Source: Microcaldota archaeon | GTDB taxonomy: Archaea; Micrarchaeota; Micrarchaeia; Micrarchaeales; CABMGC01 | Direction of reading: 5' to 3' | Length of the DNA: 19,309 nucleotides | Assembly: GCA_021821605.1 (NCBI GenBank) | Contig: JAKACG010000006.1 | Span: 1 to 19,309 of the forward strand | Shown here: positions 13,343 to 19,309 of the stretch, piece after piece | Position numbering within the stretch: position 1 is the stretch's first letter | Layout of the letters: each line of letters opens with the position of its first letter | Position numbers and translations under genes: made by a program | The notes under the pieces: generated by a model | Seen by the model: only the letters and a program-made list of their open reading frames with translations | The model's database searches: none | What the model was told of the DNA's origin: nothing

Positions 13343-14836
13343 CTATATTGTAATTACGGTTATTGTTCCACTTAAATAATTCATTACATATAAAAATGTA
13401 CTTTCTGGGTTTATTGCAATTCCTTCTGGACTAGTAGACGTTCCAGTACTTATAATTGAGATCATAGTATTTGTTCCAACATCAATCTCTGACACATTTC
13501 CTGGATTCCCATAATTCTCATTATAATATAATGAAGGTATATATGCTATAGTTCCTTGGTTGTTGAATACTAACGCTGAAGAAATATACTCATTATTAAA
13601 TCCAGTAATGCTGTTTATTACTGTGTTGGTTGAAAGATCTACTACTTCTATGGCTGATCCTCCATAAGTATACATTAGGTTACCTGCTGGGTTTATAGAC
13701 ATGCTATTTAATTGTGGATCTGTTGTTATAGCATTTACCATACTATTTGTTGAGGTATCTATTATTCCTATAAAATGAGGGTTTGCTGGTCCGTCAGTTA
13801 CATATGCAAAGTCTTTTTTAGGGTTGCATAAGACTCCTGATGGATAATAAAAATAGGTATCTCCTTCCATACCATTAGGAATTATTGAGTTTACTACTGT
13901 ATTCGACGATACATTTATTACCGATACTCGTGCTTGATTACTGTAATTTATTGCGTAAGCTATACTCCCTGAGTTACAAAATGATATCGATAATGGGTTG
14001 TTCCCTGTTACTATGCTATTTACAACTGTATTTGATGAAGTACTAATTACTGCTATGGCATTGCTGCTACTTTCGGTAGCGTATAACAAAGTTCCCTGCG
14101 GATTTAAAGCTATAGAGGATAAACCAGTAGAATAACTTATTGTATTTACAACTGCATTATTTTTAGTGCTAAAAATGTGCACCTCGCCGCTATTACATCC
14201 TGCAATGTATAACTCTTCACCGTTTGGATTCATAATAAGCGTACGGCAGTGATCGCCAACATAGAATGAACCAAAGACGCTAAATGGCATAGCTTTTGCA
14301 GATGCAGTTACTATAGCATATTTATCTATTAAATTTTGATTATTTGATGAATATCTTATCCAAACATCTCCTGAAAATTTAAAACCTACAGTTATTGGAG
14401 TTGTGATGCATTGAAAAGTAATTGCGGTATCTTCTCCTTCAAAAGAAGTTATATTTACATATTGAAACGTTGTTGGAGCTGTATTATTCTGTGTACACGC
14501 AACTCCATTTATCTCCATTGTAGGATTTAGGCTCTGTGCAAAGGTCATTGACATTATTCCAGTATTATATAGATTTGTTTCGGTGCATAAAAATCCAGTT
14601 TCAGCTATACAAACCGATGGAGCTCCACTAGAAGCGTTGAAAAAACCTAGTTCAAACAAAGATACAAGCGCAATTGCAATTACAAGTATGGACCAACCAT
14701 ATGTCATCAAATACTCCATCGCGCTTTGGCCTTTTGATGAATCTTTTCTTAAAAAGCTTAGACACATTAATGATTTTACCTTTATAGAAAAATTTTCTAA
14801 GATATTTTTATAAATCAAATAGCGTTTTTGTTTCAT
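13343..14836 (-). CDS. Pilin-type class III signal peptide protein with seven-bladed YVTN beta-propeller
   Basis: The N-terminus has an archaeal type IV pilin-like signal: SSKG|QSAMEYLMTYGW, with cleavage predicted after G36, E41 at the +5 position and a hydrophobic helix to about residue 66. A cysteine-containing domain follows (about 70-180; C76, C84, C114, C143), then seven repeats of about 40 residues from 185 to the end. The repeats are of the YVTN/lactonase-like type (for example VISTSSNTVVNSI, with NPxGxxxY in each unit), so a seven-bladed beta-propeller is expected outside the cell, anchored or assembled through the pilin-like helix. The start is unresolved. ATG 14836 gives a 36-residue leader. 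ATG 14767 gives 13 residues, more usual for this signal class, with a TATA-like TTTATAAAAA upstream. Likely role: adhesion or surface-layer binding. Confidence 0.85.
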   Translation of the reverse strand: MKQKRYLIYKNILENFSIKVKSLMCLSFLRKDSSKGQSAMEYLMTYGWSILVIAIALVSLFELGFFNASSGAPSVCIAETGFLCTETNLYNTGIMSMTFAQSLNPTMEINGVACTQNNTAPTTFQYVNITSFEGEDTAITFQCITTPITVGFKFSGDVWIRYSSNNQNLIDKYAIVTASAKAMPFSVFGSFYVGDHCRTLIMNPNGEELYIAGCNSGEVHIFSTKNNAVVNTISYSTGLSSIALNPQGTLLYATESSSNAIAVISTSSNTVVNSIVTGNNPLSISFCNSGSIAYAINYSNQARVSVINVSSNTVVNSIIPNGMEGDTYFYYPSGVLCNPKKDFAYVTDGPANPHFIGIIDTSTNSMVNAITTDPQLNSMSINPAGNLMYTYGGSAIEVVDLSTNTVINSITGFNNEYISSALVFNNQGTIAYIPSLYYNENYGNPGNVSEIDVGTNTMISIISTGTSTSPEGIAINPESTFLYVMNYLSGTITVITI

Positions 14837-14880
14837 AACTAATCATTAATATAAAAATAAGAAAGTATAAATTTATGACC

Positions 14881-15666
14881 TTATTTAATGGAAAATGAAC
14901 CAGGTGGAAGATGTTGCATTATGTAATCTATATTGTCGTACTTTAATTTTGCTGCTATTTTCTTTGCTGCATCGGATTTTTTAGTATTGCCTATATTTAT
15001 AGAAACAAAAAGCTGAGGTTTTTTCTTCTCGAATGTGCCTTTTGGTATTATACTAAATTTTTTGATAACCCCATTTTCAGCAGTTCGTTCCTCTAAATAT
15101 GCATATAATCCGAGCTCAACTCCCTTATACCACTCACGTTCACCTAAGATCATGAAGCTTCCTTTTCCAAGTGAACCATAATTCTTTGATTTGCTTACTT
15201 GGTCCTTTTTGACCGAATAGACATCTACCGTTCCTTGCGCGTTTTCCCATGCCTTTGAAAATGATGCTGCAAACTGCGCCACTTCATGTCTTACTTCATT
15301 ATTAGAATCAATACCGTCTTTTAAAACAACAACAGATGCTCCAAAAATATCGCTGTGGAAAAATAGGTCATTTTCATTTAGTTGCTTAGCATAAATTTCT
15401 TCGTTCTGATCCGCGCTTCTGCCTCCTATAACAAGCTCTCCACTGCTTGTATAAAACCAGTTATACTTTTCATACCACTCTCGTTTTTCTATTGTTCTGA
15501 TCTCCTTGCTTTTTATCTCTTCTTTTTCAATGTTCTTTAGCTTGTTTTTAAGTTCCTCTACAGCTTTTAATGCTCCATCTGCCTTTAACTTTTCCTTTTT
15601 TGATTTTTCAAAATAAGATTTTGCGTTATCCTGTGCAGTTTTAGTAAACTCTATCTCAATTTCCAT
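14881..15666 (-). CDS. NFACT-R (DUF814) protein, C-terminal half of an RqcH/NEMF-type factor
   Basis: RqcH/NEMF proteins bind 60S/50S subunits carrying stalled nascent chains and direct C-terminal tailing. Normal archaeal members have NFACT-N, HhH, coiled-coil and NFACT-R domains in over 600 residues. This 261-residue protein starts at the coiled coil (EFTKTAQDNAKSYFEKSKK, about 5-60) and has only the NFACT-R domain: WYEKYNWFYTSSGELVIGGR, NDLFFHSDIFGASVV, FSKAW, KDQVSK and KGSFMILGEREWYKG. The N-terminal half is absent; upstream lies secE, whose frame ends 13 bases before, with no leftover NFACT-N sequence. It thus looks like a split gene and not a frameshift; a separate NFACT-N gene may exist elsewhere. 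Start ATG 15666 has a weak ribosome site, so coupling to secE is likely. Confidence 0.85.
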   Translation of the reverse strand: MEIEIEFTKTAQDNAKSYFEKSKKEKLKADGALKAVEELKNKLKNIEKEEIKSKEIRTIEKREWYEKYNWFYTSSGELVIGGRSADQNEEIYAKQLNENDLFFHSDIFGASVVVLKDGIDSNNEVRHEVAQFAASFSKAWENAQGTVDVYSVKKDQVSKSKNYGSLGKGSFMILGEREWYKGVELGLYAYLEERTAENGVIKKFSIIPKGTFEKKKPQLFVSINIGNTKKSDAAKKIAAKLKYDNIDYIMQHLPPGSFSIK

Positions 15667-15679
15667 ATGAAACAGGTAA

Positions 15680-15862
15680 TTAAGCTATAAAACCAACTAT
15701 CAATGAGATTACAAAGCCTATAGCTCCAAGCAGCAAAGTTCCAAGAAGAACCACCTTCATTGTTTTTCTAAATGTGTCCATGTCAGGCTTGTAACTTACG
15801 CTCATAACATGCTTTGAGTTTGAGTAGAAGGTCCTAAGTCTTGAAACTATATTCAGGTTCAA
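15680..15862 (-). CDS. secE: Protein translocase subunit SecE (Sec61 gamma)
   Basis: A 60-residue protein with the layout of archaeal SecE: an amphipathic cytoplasmic helix (IVSRLRTFYSNSKHVMSVSY), the K-P-x-x-x-x-F element (KPDMDTFRKTMKV) and one C-terminal membrane segment of about 20 residues ending in GFIA. It clamps the SecY channel together with Sec beta in the cytoplasmic membrane. The start is a TTG with GTGAT three bases upstream; no ATG precedes the essential amphipathic helix. It is followed after 13 bases by the NFACT-R gene. In many archaea secE is followed by spt5 (nusG) and rpl11; that arrangement is absent here. Short length makes the call pattern-based, but the element order is distinctive. 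Confidence 0.82.
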   Translation of the reverse strand: MNLNIVSRLRTFYSNSKHVMSVSYKPDMDTFRKTMKVVLLGTLLLGAIGFVISLIVGFIA

Positions 15863-15865
15863 AGT

Positions 15866-15870
15866 ATCAC
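15866..15870 (-). promoter_or_regulatory. GTGAT element before the secE TTG start
   Basis: Minus-strand GTGAT-ACT-TTG. A T6A4 stretch (minus strand, about 15889-15898) about 30 bases upstream is a possible TATA-like box; another, CTTATATAAT at 15873-15882, is too close for this start. Confidence 0.45.
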
Positions 15871-15998
15871 GATATTATATAAGCATTAGTTTTAAAAAAG
15901 CTTTCCATCAAATAAAGATAACTTAAGTCGAGTCTAATGCCTAGTGCTACATCTACTTATTTGCACAAAACCTCTCTTAGCCTTTTATCTTCATATAT

Positions 15999-17573
15999 TT
16001 ATGATAATGTACTTCTTGAGTTTTTTAAAGGCATTTCCTTTACAAGTTCACTTTCTTTAATGCTACCTTTTCTTCTAGCACCAATTATTTCTATTATGTA
16101 TGATCCTAATACTGACACTACTATATTTATTCCGAGTGCTATGAGGCCAATGTACAAAAGCCCTATACCTGTCTTAATATCTGAGGTTGCAAGAGCTCCA
16201 AAACTATTAGCTACTAGTACCATTCCTATTCCAGATATAAGTCCAGCAGCCCATCCAAGGGTTAATGGTTTCCAATCAAGTTTTTTCATGTACAGTCCTA
16301 AGAAAATGGCAGGTAAAAGCTGAAGTATTATTATGCCTCCTAAAAGCTGCAATTGTATTGCATATGTTAGTGGTGCTATAAATACAAATGCAAGTGCTAT
16401 GAACTTTATAGCCGCAGATAACCATTTAGCAAGTCTTGTCTCATTAGCACTAGACATTTTAGGTTTAAATTCTTTTACTACATTCCTAGATAGAAGATTT
16501 GCTGCTGCTATTGCCATAAGCGCCGCCGGTACCATTCCCCCTATAAATACTCCTAATAGACAGATTCCTGCAAGCCATCCTGGCAAAATGGTTACTATTA
16601 TTGCAGGAACGGTTAATAATCCGTTCCCTGTACTTTTTACTATCTGCAATGCACCAGGTATTGCATATATTGCAATTCCAAACAAAGCAAGAAAGGCAAG
16701 ACCTATTGAGTATATAGGAAGTACAGAAAGACTTTTTCTAAGGGTTTTCTTATTATTTGCAGCAAGGCTTCCATTTATGATATGTGGGTACAAATACAAG
16801 GCGAGTGCACTACCTAAGAAAAGAGAGAAAAATGCAGATACTCCTGCGGCCGGTAACGTTGAATAAGGCAAGGCAGCCTCGCTTCCCTTTATATTTGCTA
16901 TATTGGCAAATGCTTTTGTAAATCCTCCATACGATACAAGAACTGCAACTATTATTACTATTACTGTAAGAAATATCAATATGTCTTTGAATACAGAACC
17001 TAACGTTACTCCGCGCAGTCCGCTTGTAAAGGTAAAGGCTGCAAGTATTATAAATGATATTATTAAGGCTATTTCTGAAACTACAGAAGCATTAGCAGTT
17101 CCGTATAACATTACCGTTAAAACTGACTGCATTCCTACTATTTGAAGTGCAATGTATGGTAGTATTGCAACAACCGCAGTAAGTGCAATTATGACAGACA
17201 AAAATCTACTGTTAAATCTATCCTTCACAAAATCTGATGCTGTAATGTATCCCTTATTTTTAGAAACTTGCCATAATCTTGGCATTGTAAGCATAGCTAT
17301 CGCGAATACAATTGCTACATAAGGTACTGCATAAAATGCTATGGACCCACTTGCATAAGCTAATGATGGTACAGCAACAAATGTATAAGCTGTGAACACG
17401 TCTGCACCTATTAAAAACCAACTAAGATAAGGACCCAATCTCCTTCCAGCAATACCCCATTCCGATAAACTTTTAAGATTTCCTTTTCTCCACCGTGAAC
17501 CATAAAAACCTAAAAATACAAAAGCTACAAAAAGTATTAAAAATATTACAATACCAAGTATATCTACAAGCAT
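15999..17573 (-). CDS. Sodium:solute symporter (SSS family), monocarboxylate permease-like
   Basis: A membrane carrier of about 524 residues with around 13 hydrophobic segments of the LeuT fold. Typical SSS features are the first helix followed by SLSEWGIAGRRLGPYLSWFLIGADVFTAYTFVAVPSLAYASG, then ITASDFVKDRF, then FTSGLRGVTLGSVFKDILIF. This resembles MctP-like carriers that import pyruvate, lactate, acetate or amino acids with sodium or protons. The exact solute cannot be told. Three in-frame starts exist: TTG 17588, ATG 17585 and ATG 17573. I choose 17573, since TTGATAAA lies directly before it and the upstream DUF3311 gene stops four bases earlier, so translation is probably coupled. Import of small organic acids would fit a pyruvate-centred, partly heterotrophic metabolism. 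Confidence 0.92.
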   Translation of the reverse strand: MLVDILGIVIFLILFVAFVFLGFYGSRWRKGNLKSLSEWGIAGRRLGPYLSWFLIGADVFTAYTFVAVPSLAYASGSIAFYAVPYVAIVFAIAMLTMPRLWQVSKNKGYITASDFVKDRFNSRFLSVIIALTAVVAILPYIALQIVGMQSVLTVMLYGTANASVVSEIALIISFIILAAFTFTSGLRGVTLGSVFKDILIFLTVIVIIVAVLVSYGGFTKAFANIANIKGSEAALPYSTLPAAGVSAFFSLFLGSALALYLYPHIINGSLAANNKKTLRKSLSVLPIYSIGLAFLALFGIAIYAIPGALQIVKSTGNGLLTVPAIIVTILPGWLAGICLLGVFIGGMVPAALMAIAAANLLSRNVVKEFKPKMSSANETRLAKWLSAAIKFIALAFVFIAPLTYAIQLQLLGGIIILQLLPAIFLGLYMKKLDWKPLTLGWAAGLISGIGMVLVANSFGALATSDIKTGIGLLYIGLIALGINIVVSVLGSYIIEIIGARRKGSIKESELVKEMPLKNSRSTLS

Positions 17574-17576
17574 TTT

Positions 17577-17580
17577 ATCA
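17577..17580 (-). promoter_or_regulatory. TGAT element deciding the symporter start
   Basis: Minus-strand GGTTGAT-AAA-ATG. TGAT overlaps the TGA stop of the upstream DUF3311 gene and sits three bases before ATG 17573. Confidence 0.45.
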
Positions 17581-17772
17581 ACCATCAATTAATTTTGCTG
17601 CTTTGAAAAGTAGTATGGCAGTTATCGGTAACATTAGAATTTGAAACCAGTAAAAGAAAGGCAATCCTCCAATTGCAGGAGTAGAGAAATTATATAAAGG
17701 AACATCAAAATAAATCAAAAATGGTATTATTATAAGAATCGCAGCAACAATCTGCCTTTTCTTTTTGTTCAA
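17578..17772 (-). CDS. DUF3311 small membrane protein, partner of the symporter
   Basis: About 64 residues with two membrane segments. The basic N-terminus (NKKKRQ) leads into VAAILIIIPFLIYFDVPLYN, then PAIGGLPFFYWFQILMLP and a second hydrophobic helix. The P-L-Y-N and G-L-P-F-F-Y-W motifs are the DUF3311 pattern. Such proteins are encoded directly beside SSS symporters in bacteria and archaea and are thought to be an accessory subunit or to aid assembly. Stop and start of the next gene are four bases apart. Two adjacent TTG codons (17775 and 17772) are possible starts; GGGGAT lies upstream and gives the GAT-N3 spacing to 17772. No ATG is available before the first helix. Confidence 0.85.
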   Translation of the reverse strand: MNKKKRQIVAAILIIIPFLIYFDVPLYNFSTPAIGGLPFFYWFQILMLPITAILLFKAAKLIDG

Positions 17773-17775
17773 CAA

Positions 17776-17781
17776 ATCCCC
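17776..17781 (-). promoter_or_regulatory. GGGGAT ribosome-binding site of the DUF3311 gene
   Basis: Minus-strand GGGGAT-TTG-TTG. It supports TTG initiation and marks the first gene of the transporter operon. Confidence 0.45.
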
Positions 17782-17868
17782 AATTATTATAATACCATAT
17801 TATTTTAAATATCTTTCTCTTTTTGAATCAAAAATCATTACTGATTAAATTTTATTTTCTATAAACTT

Positions 17869-17915
17869 TCCTATATAGGACATACTATATTATATATATT
17901 ATGCAATATAATATA
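17869..17915. promoter_or_regulatory. Palindrome and AT-rich inverted repeat upstream of the FMN reductase
   Basis: The 186-base divergent gap between the transporter operon and the reductase holds no gene. It has a perfect 12-bp palindrome TCCTATATAGGA (17869-17880). A 9-bp inverted repeat follows, TATATTATA (17886-17894) against TATAATATA (17907-17915), and TAAGCTTA lies nearer the gene. These may be operators or TATA-like promoter parts for either gene. AT-rich DNA yields such dyads readily, so only the 12-mer carries some weight. Confidence 0.35.
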
Positions 17916-17961
17916 AGTAATATAATCATAAGCGCTAAGCTTAAAGTAAATAGATGGTATA

Positions 17962-18576
17962 ATGGACAAAAAAATAAAAGTAAAGATAATTATTGGAAGT
18001 ATAAGGTCAGGACGTTTTGGAGAAAGACCAGCTAATTGGATTAAGGAGGAGATAAAAGGTTGGACAGATATAGAAGCTGAGTTATTAGATTTAAAGGATT
18101 ATCCGATGCCTTTTTTTGATTCACCTACCTCTCCATCAATGATGAATATGAAGTACTCAAATGAAATGGTTCAAAAATGGTCAAGCAAAATAAACGAAGC
18201 CGATGCTTTTATAATGGTCTCACCAGAGTATAATCACGGTTACTCAAGTGTATTGAAGAATGCGCTTGATTGGCTATCTCCTGAATGGTCTAGAAAGCCT
18301 GTGGGCTTTGTTAGTTATGGAAGCGCAAGCGGAGCTAGAGCTATAGAACAGCTTAGAACCGTAGCTATAGAATTAAAAATGATACCTATACCTAGATCAA
18401 TACACATAAACTGGGAGTTTATAGCAAAGACATGGAACAACAAAGAGATTTCAAACTCAGAGCTATTCTCCCCTATTAGAAAGAGTATGGGTCCTGACCA
18501 TCTAGCTGCTTTTGTAGATGATTTGTTATGGATGGCGAAGGCATTAAAAAATGCAAGGGATAGCGATATAAAATAA
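17962..18576 (+). CDS. NADPH-dependent FMN reductase-family flavoprotein
   Basis: A 204-residue cytosolic protein with the flavodoxin-like fold. The N-terminal strand and phosphate loop IIIGSIRSGRFGERPANW bind FMN phosphate. The middle motif SPEYNHGYSSVLKNALDWL is the family hallmark and packs against the isoalloxazine ring. SYGSASGARAIEQLR follows the fourth strand. Relatives reduce FMN, quinones, azo dyes or chromate with NAD(P)H, so the real substrate is open; quinone or flavin reduction against oxidative stress is a fair guess. The C-terminal part is somewhat longer than in minimal members. Start ATG 17962 with GGT upstream. Convergent with the dehydrogenase, 12 bases apart. Confidence 0.93.
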   Translation: MDKKIKVKIIIGSIRSGRFGERPANWIKEEIKGWTDIEAELLDLKDYPMPFFDSPTSPSMMNMKYSNEMVQKWSSKINEADAFIMVSPEYNHGYSSVLKNALDWLSPEWSRKPVGFVSYGSASGARAIEQLRTVAIELKMIPIPRSIHINWEFIAKTWNNKEISNSELFSPIRKSMGPDHLAAFVDDLLWMAKALKNARDSDIK

Positions 18577-18588
18577 TACTCTATATTT

Positions 18589-19309
18589 CTATTCCCTATT
18601 CATATCATTGAATGCCTTTTCAATATTCTCTTTAGAGTTTTTTATAATATTTTTTGCCATGCCTATTTGTATCTCTAATTTATCCTTCTTTAGTTCATTT
18701 ACCGTTTCTTCTACGAGCTCCTTTGTAGAGATGCTGTTCCAAGTACGTTCAATATACTTGCCCTTAAGATATGTATCGTGCACCATTGGTGGTATTAACT
18801 CTATTACGGCTATTTTTGTATCTCTTAGCTGATGCCGTAATGACATTGTAAAGGAATGAATTGCGGCTTTTGTAGCACAGTATATTGGAAATATAGCTGA
18901 AGGAATAAAGGCCAATCCCGAAGAAATATTTATTATGGCAGGGTTTTCTTTTGTAATTAATATGGGAAGTAACTTTAAAGACAGATAAATCGGAGCTTTA
19001 AGGTTAATGTCTATTTCATCCTCAATATCTATTGAATCTTGCCATTCTTTTATATTAATTCTTTTCTGTATCCCTGCGTTGTTTATTAAAATATTTAAAT
19101 CGCTATGATTTTTAATAATCCATTCGACAAACTTTTCAAGCTCTTCTTTCTTTGAAAGATCACAAACATAACTGTGTATAGAAGGTATCCTCTTTTTTGC
19201 GTTCTCTATGTTTGTCTTATTTTTACTGCATATTATTACCTTATTTTTAGCTGCAAAGTACTCGGCCAAAGCAAATCCTATTCCTGTGGATCCACCAGTT
19301 ATTAGTATT
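18589..19309 (-). CDS. Short-chain dehydrogenase/reductase, nearly complete (runs off right edge)
   Basis: NAD(P)-dependent oxidoreductase with a Rossmann fold. The frame is open to the window edge: translation from there gives ILITGGSTGIGFALAEYF, the TGxxxGIG cofactor loop, so the TTG at 19269 is internal and only the first few residues are missing. Further motifs are CDLSKKEEL (the adenine-binding D), NNAG (LINNAGIQ), the catalytic serine in ISSGLAF and YCATK for the Y-x-x-x-K pair. The sequence resembles DltE-like SDRs, a group whose physiological substrates are poorly known. No acidic residue marks NAD preference clearly after strand two (ICSKNK suggests NADP). Convergent with the FMN reductase. 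Confidence 0.93.
   Translation of the reverse strand, partial: ILITGGSTGIGFALAEYFAAKNKVIICSKNKTNIENAKKRIPSIHSYVCDLSKKEELEKFVEWIIKNHSDLNILINNAGIQKRINIKEWQDSIDIEDEIDINLKAPIYLSLKLLPILITKENPAIINISSGLAFIPSAIFPIYCATKAAIHSFTMSLRHQLRDTKIAVIELIPPMVHDTYLKGKYIERTWNSISTKELVEETVNELKKDKLEIQIGMAKNIIKNSKENIEKAFNDMNRE

Noticed and set aside
16333..16866. Plus-strand ORF of 177 aa
   Set aside because: Antisense to the symporter; no family motifs.
18589..19269. SDR starting at 19269
   Set aside because: That codon is an internal TTG; the upstream frame encodes the cofactor-binding TGxxxGIG loop to the window edge.

Overview
The window is AT-rich archaeal chromosome. Archaeal markers are an FttA/aCPSF1-type beta-CASP ribonuclease with a KH domain, a proteasome beta subunit with a short propeptide, a SecE/Sec61-gamma subunit, a free-standing TRAM protein, a pilin-like class III signal peptide (GQSAMEYLMTYGW), T-tract terminators and TATA boxes close to start codons. 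The GQSAMEYLMTYGW signal, low GC and compact layout resemble small-genome archaea of the ARMAN/DPANN type (Parvarchaeum- or Micrarchaeum-like). That placement is an inference. No rRNA, tRNA, CRISPR array or insertion sequence was seen.

Layout: (1) 1-284, the 5' part of an ABC transporter ATPase, minus strand, running off the left edge; (2) 452-976, an unrecognised helical protein; (3) pyruvate kinase, convergent with fttA; (4) on the minus strand the informational/proteostasis genes fttA, psmB and a TRAM protein; (5) a surface-glycan group: a large GT-C-like membrane protein (minus) divergent from two overlapping paralogous flippases (plus); (6) pyrG (minus) divergent from ppa (plus); (7) a pilin-signal/seven-bladed beta-propeller surface protein; (8) a SecE-NFACT-R pair, the latter looking like the C-terminal half of an RqcH/NEMF protein; (9) a sodium:solute symporter with its DUF3311 partner; (10) a flavodoxin-fold NADPH-dependent FMN reductase convergent with a short-chain dehydrogenase that runs off the right edge. 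No gene-free stretch exceeds 300 bases; the longest are 17776-17961, 285-451 and 7816-7960.

Most of this is core metabolism, RNA and protein homeostasis, plus envelope building. The GT-C protein, the two flippases and the propeller protein point to a glycosylated cell surface. The most interesting signals are a GAT-N3-start motif in front of nine genes, the split RqcH-like protein beside SecE, and the pilin-signal/propeller fusion. I found no clear defence system or new mobile element.
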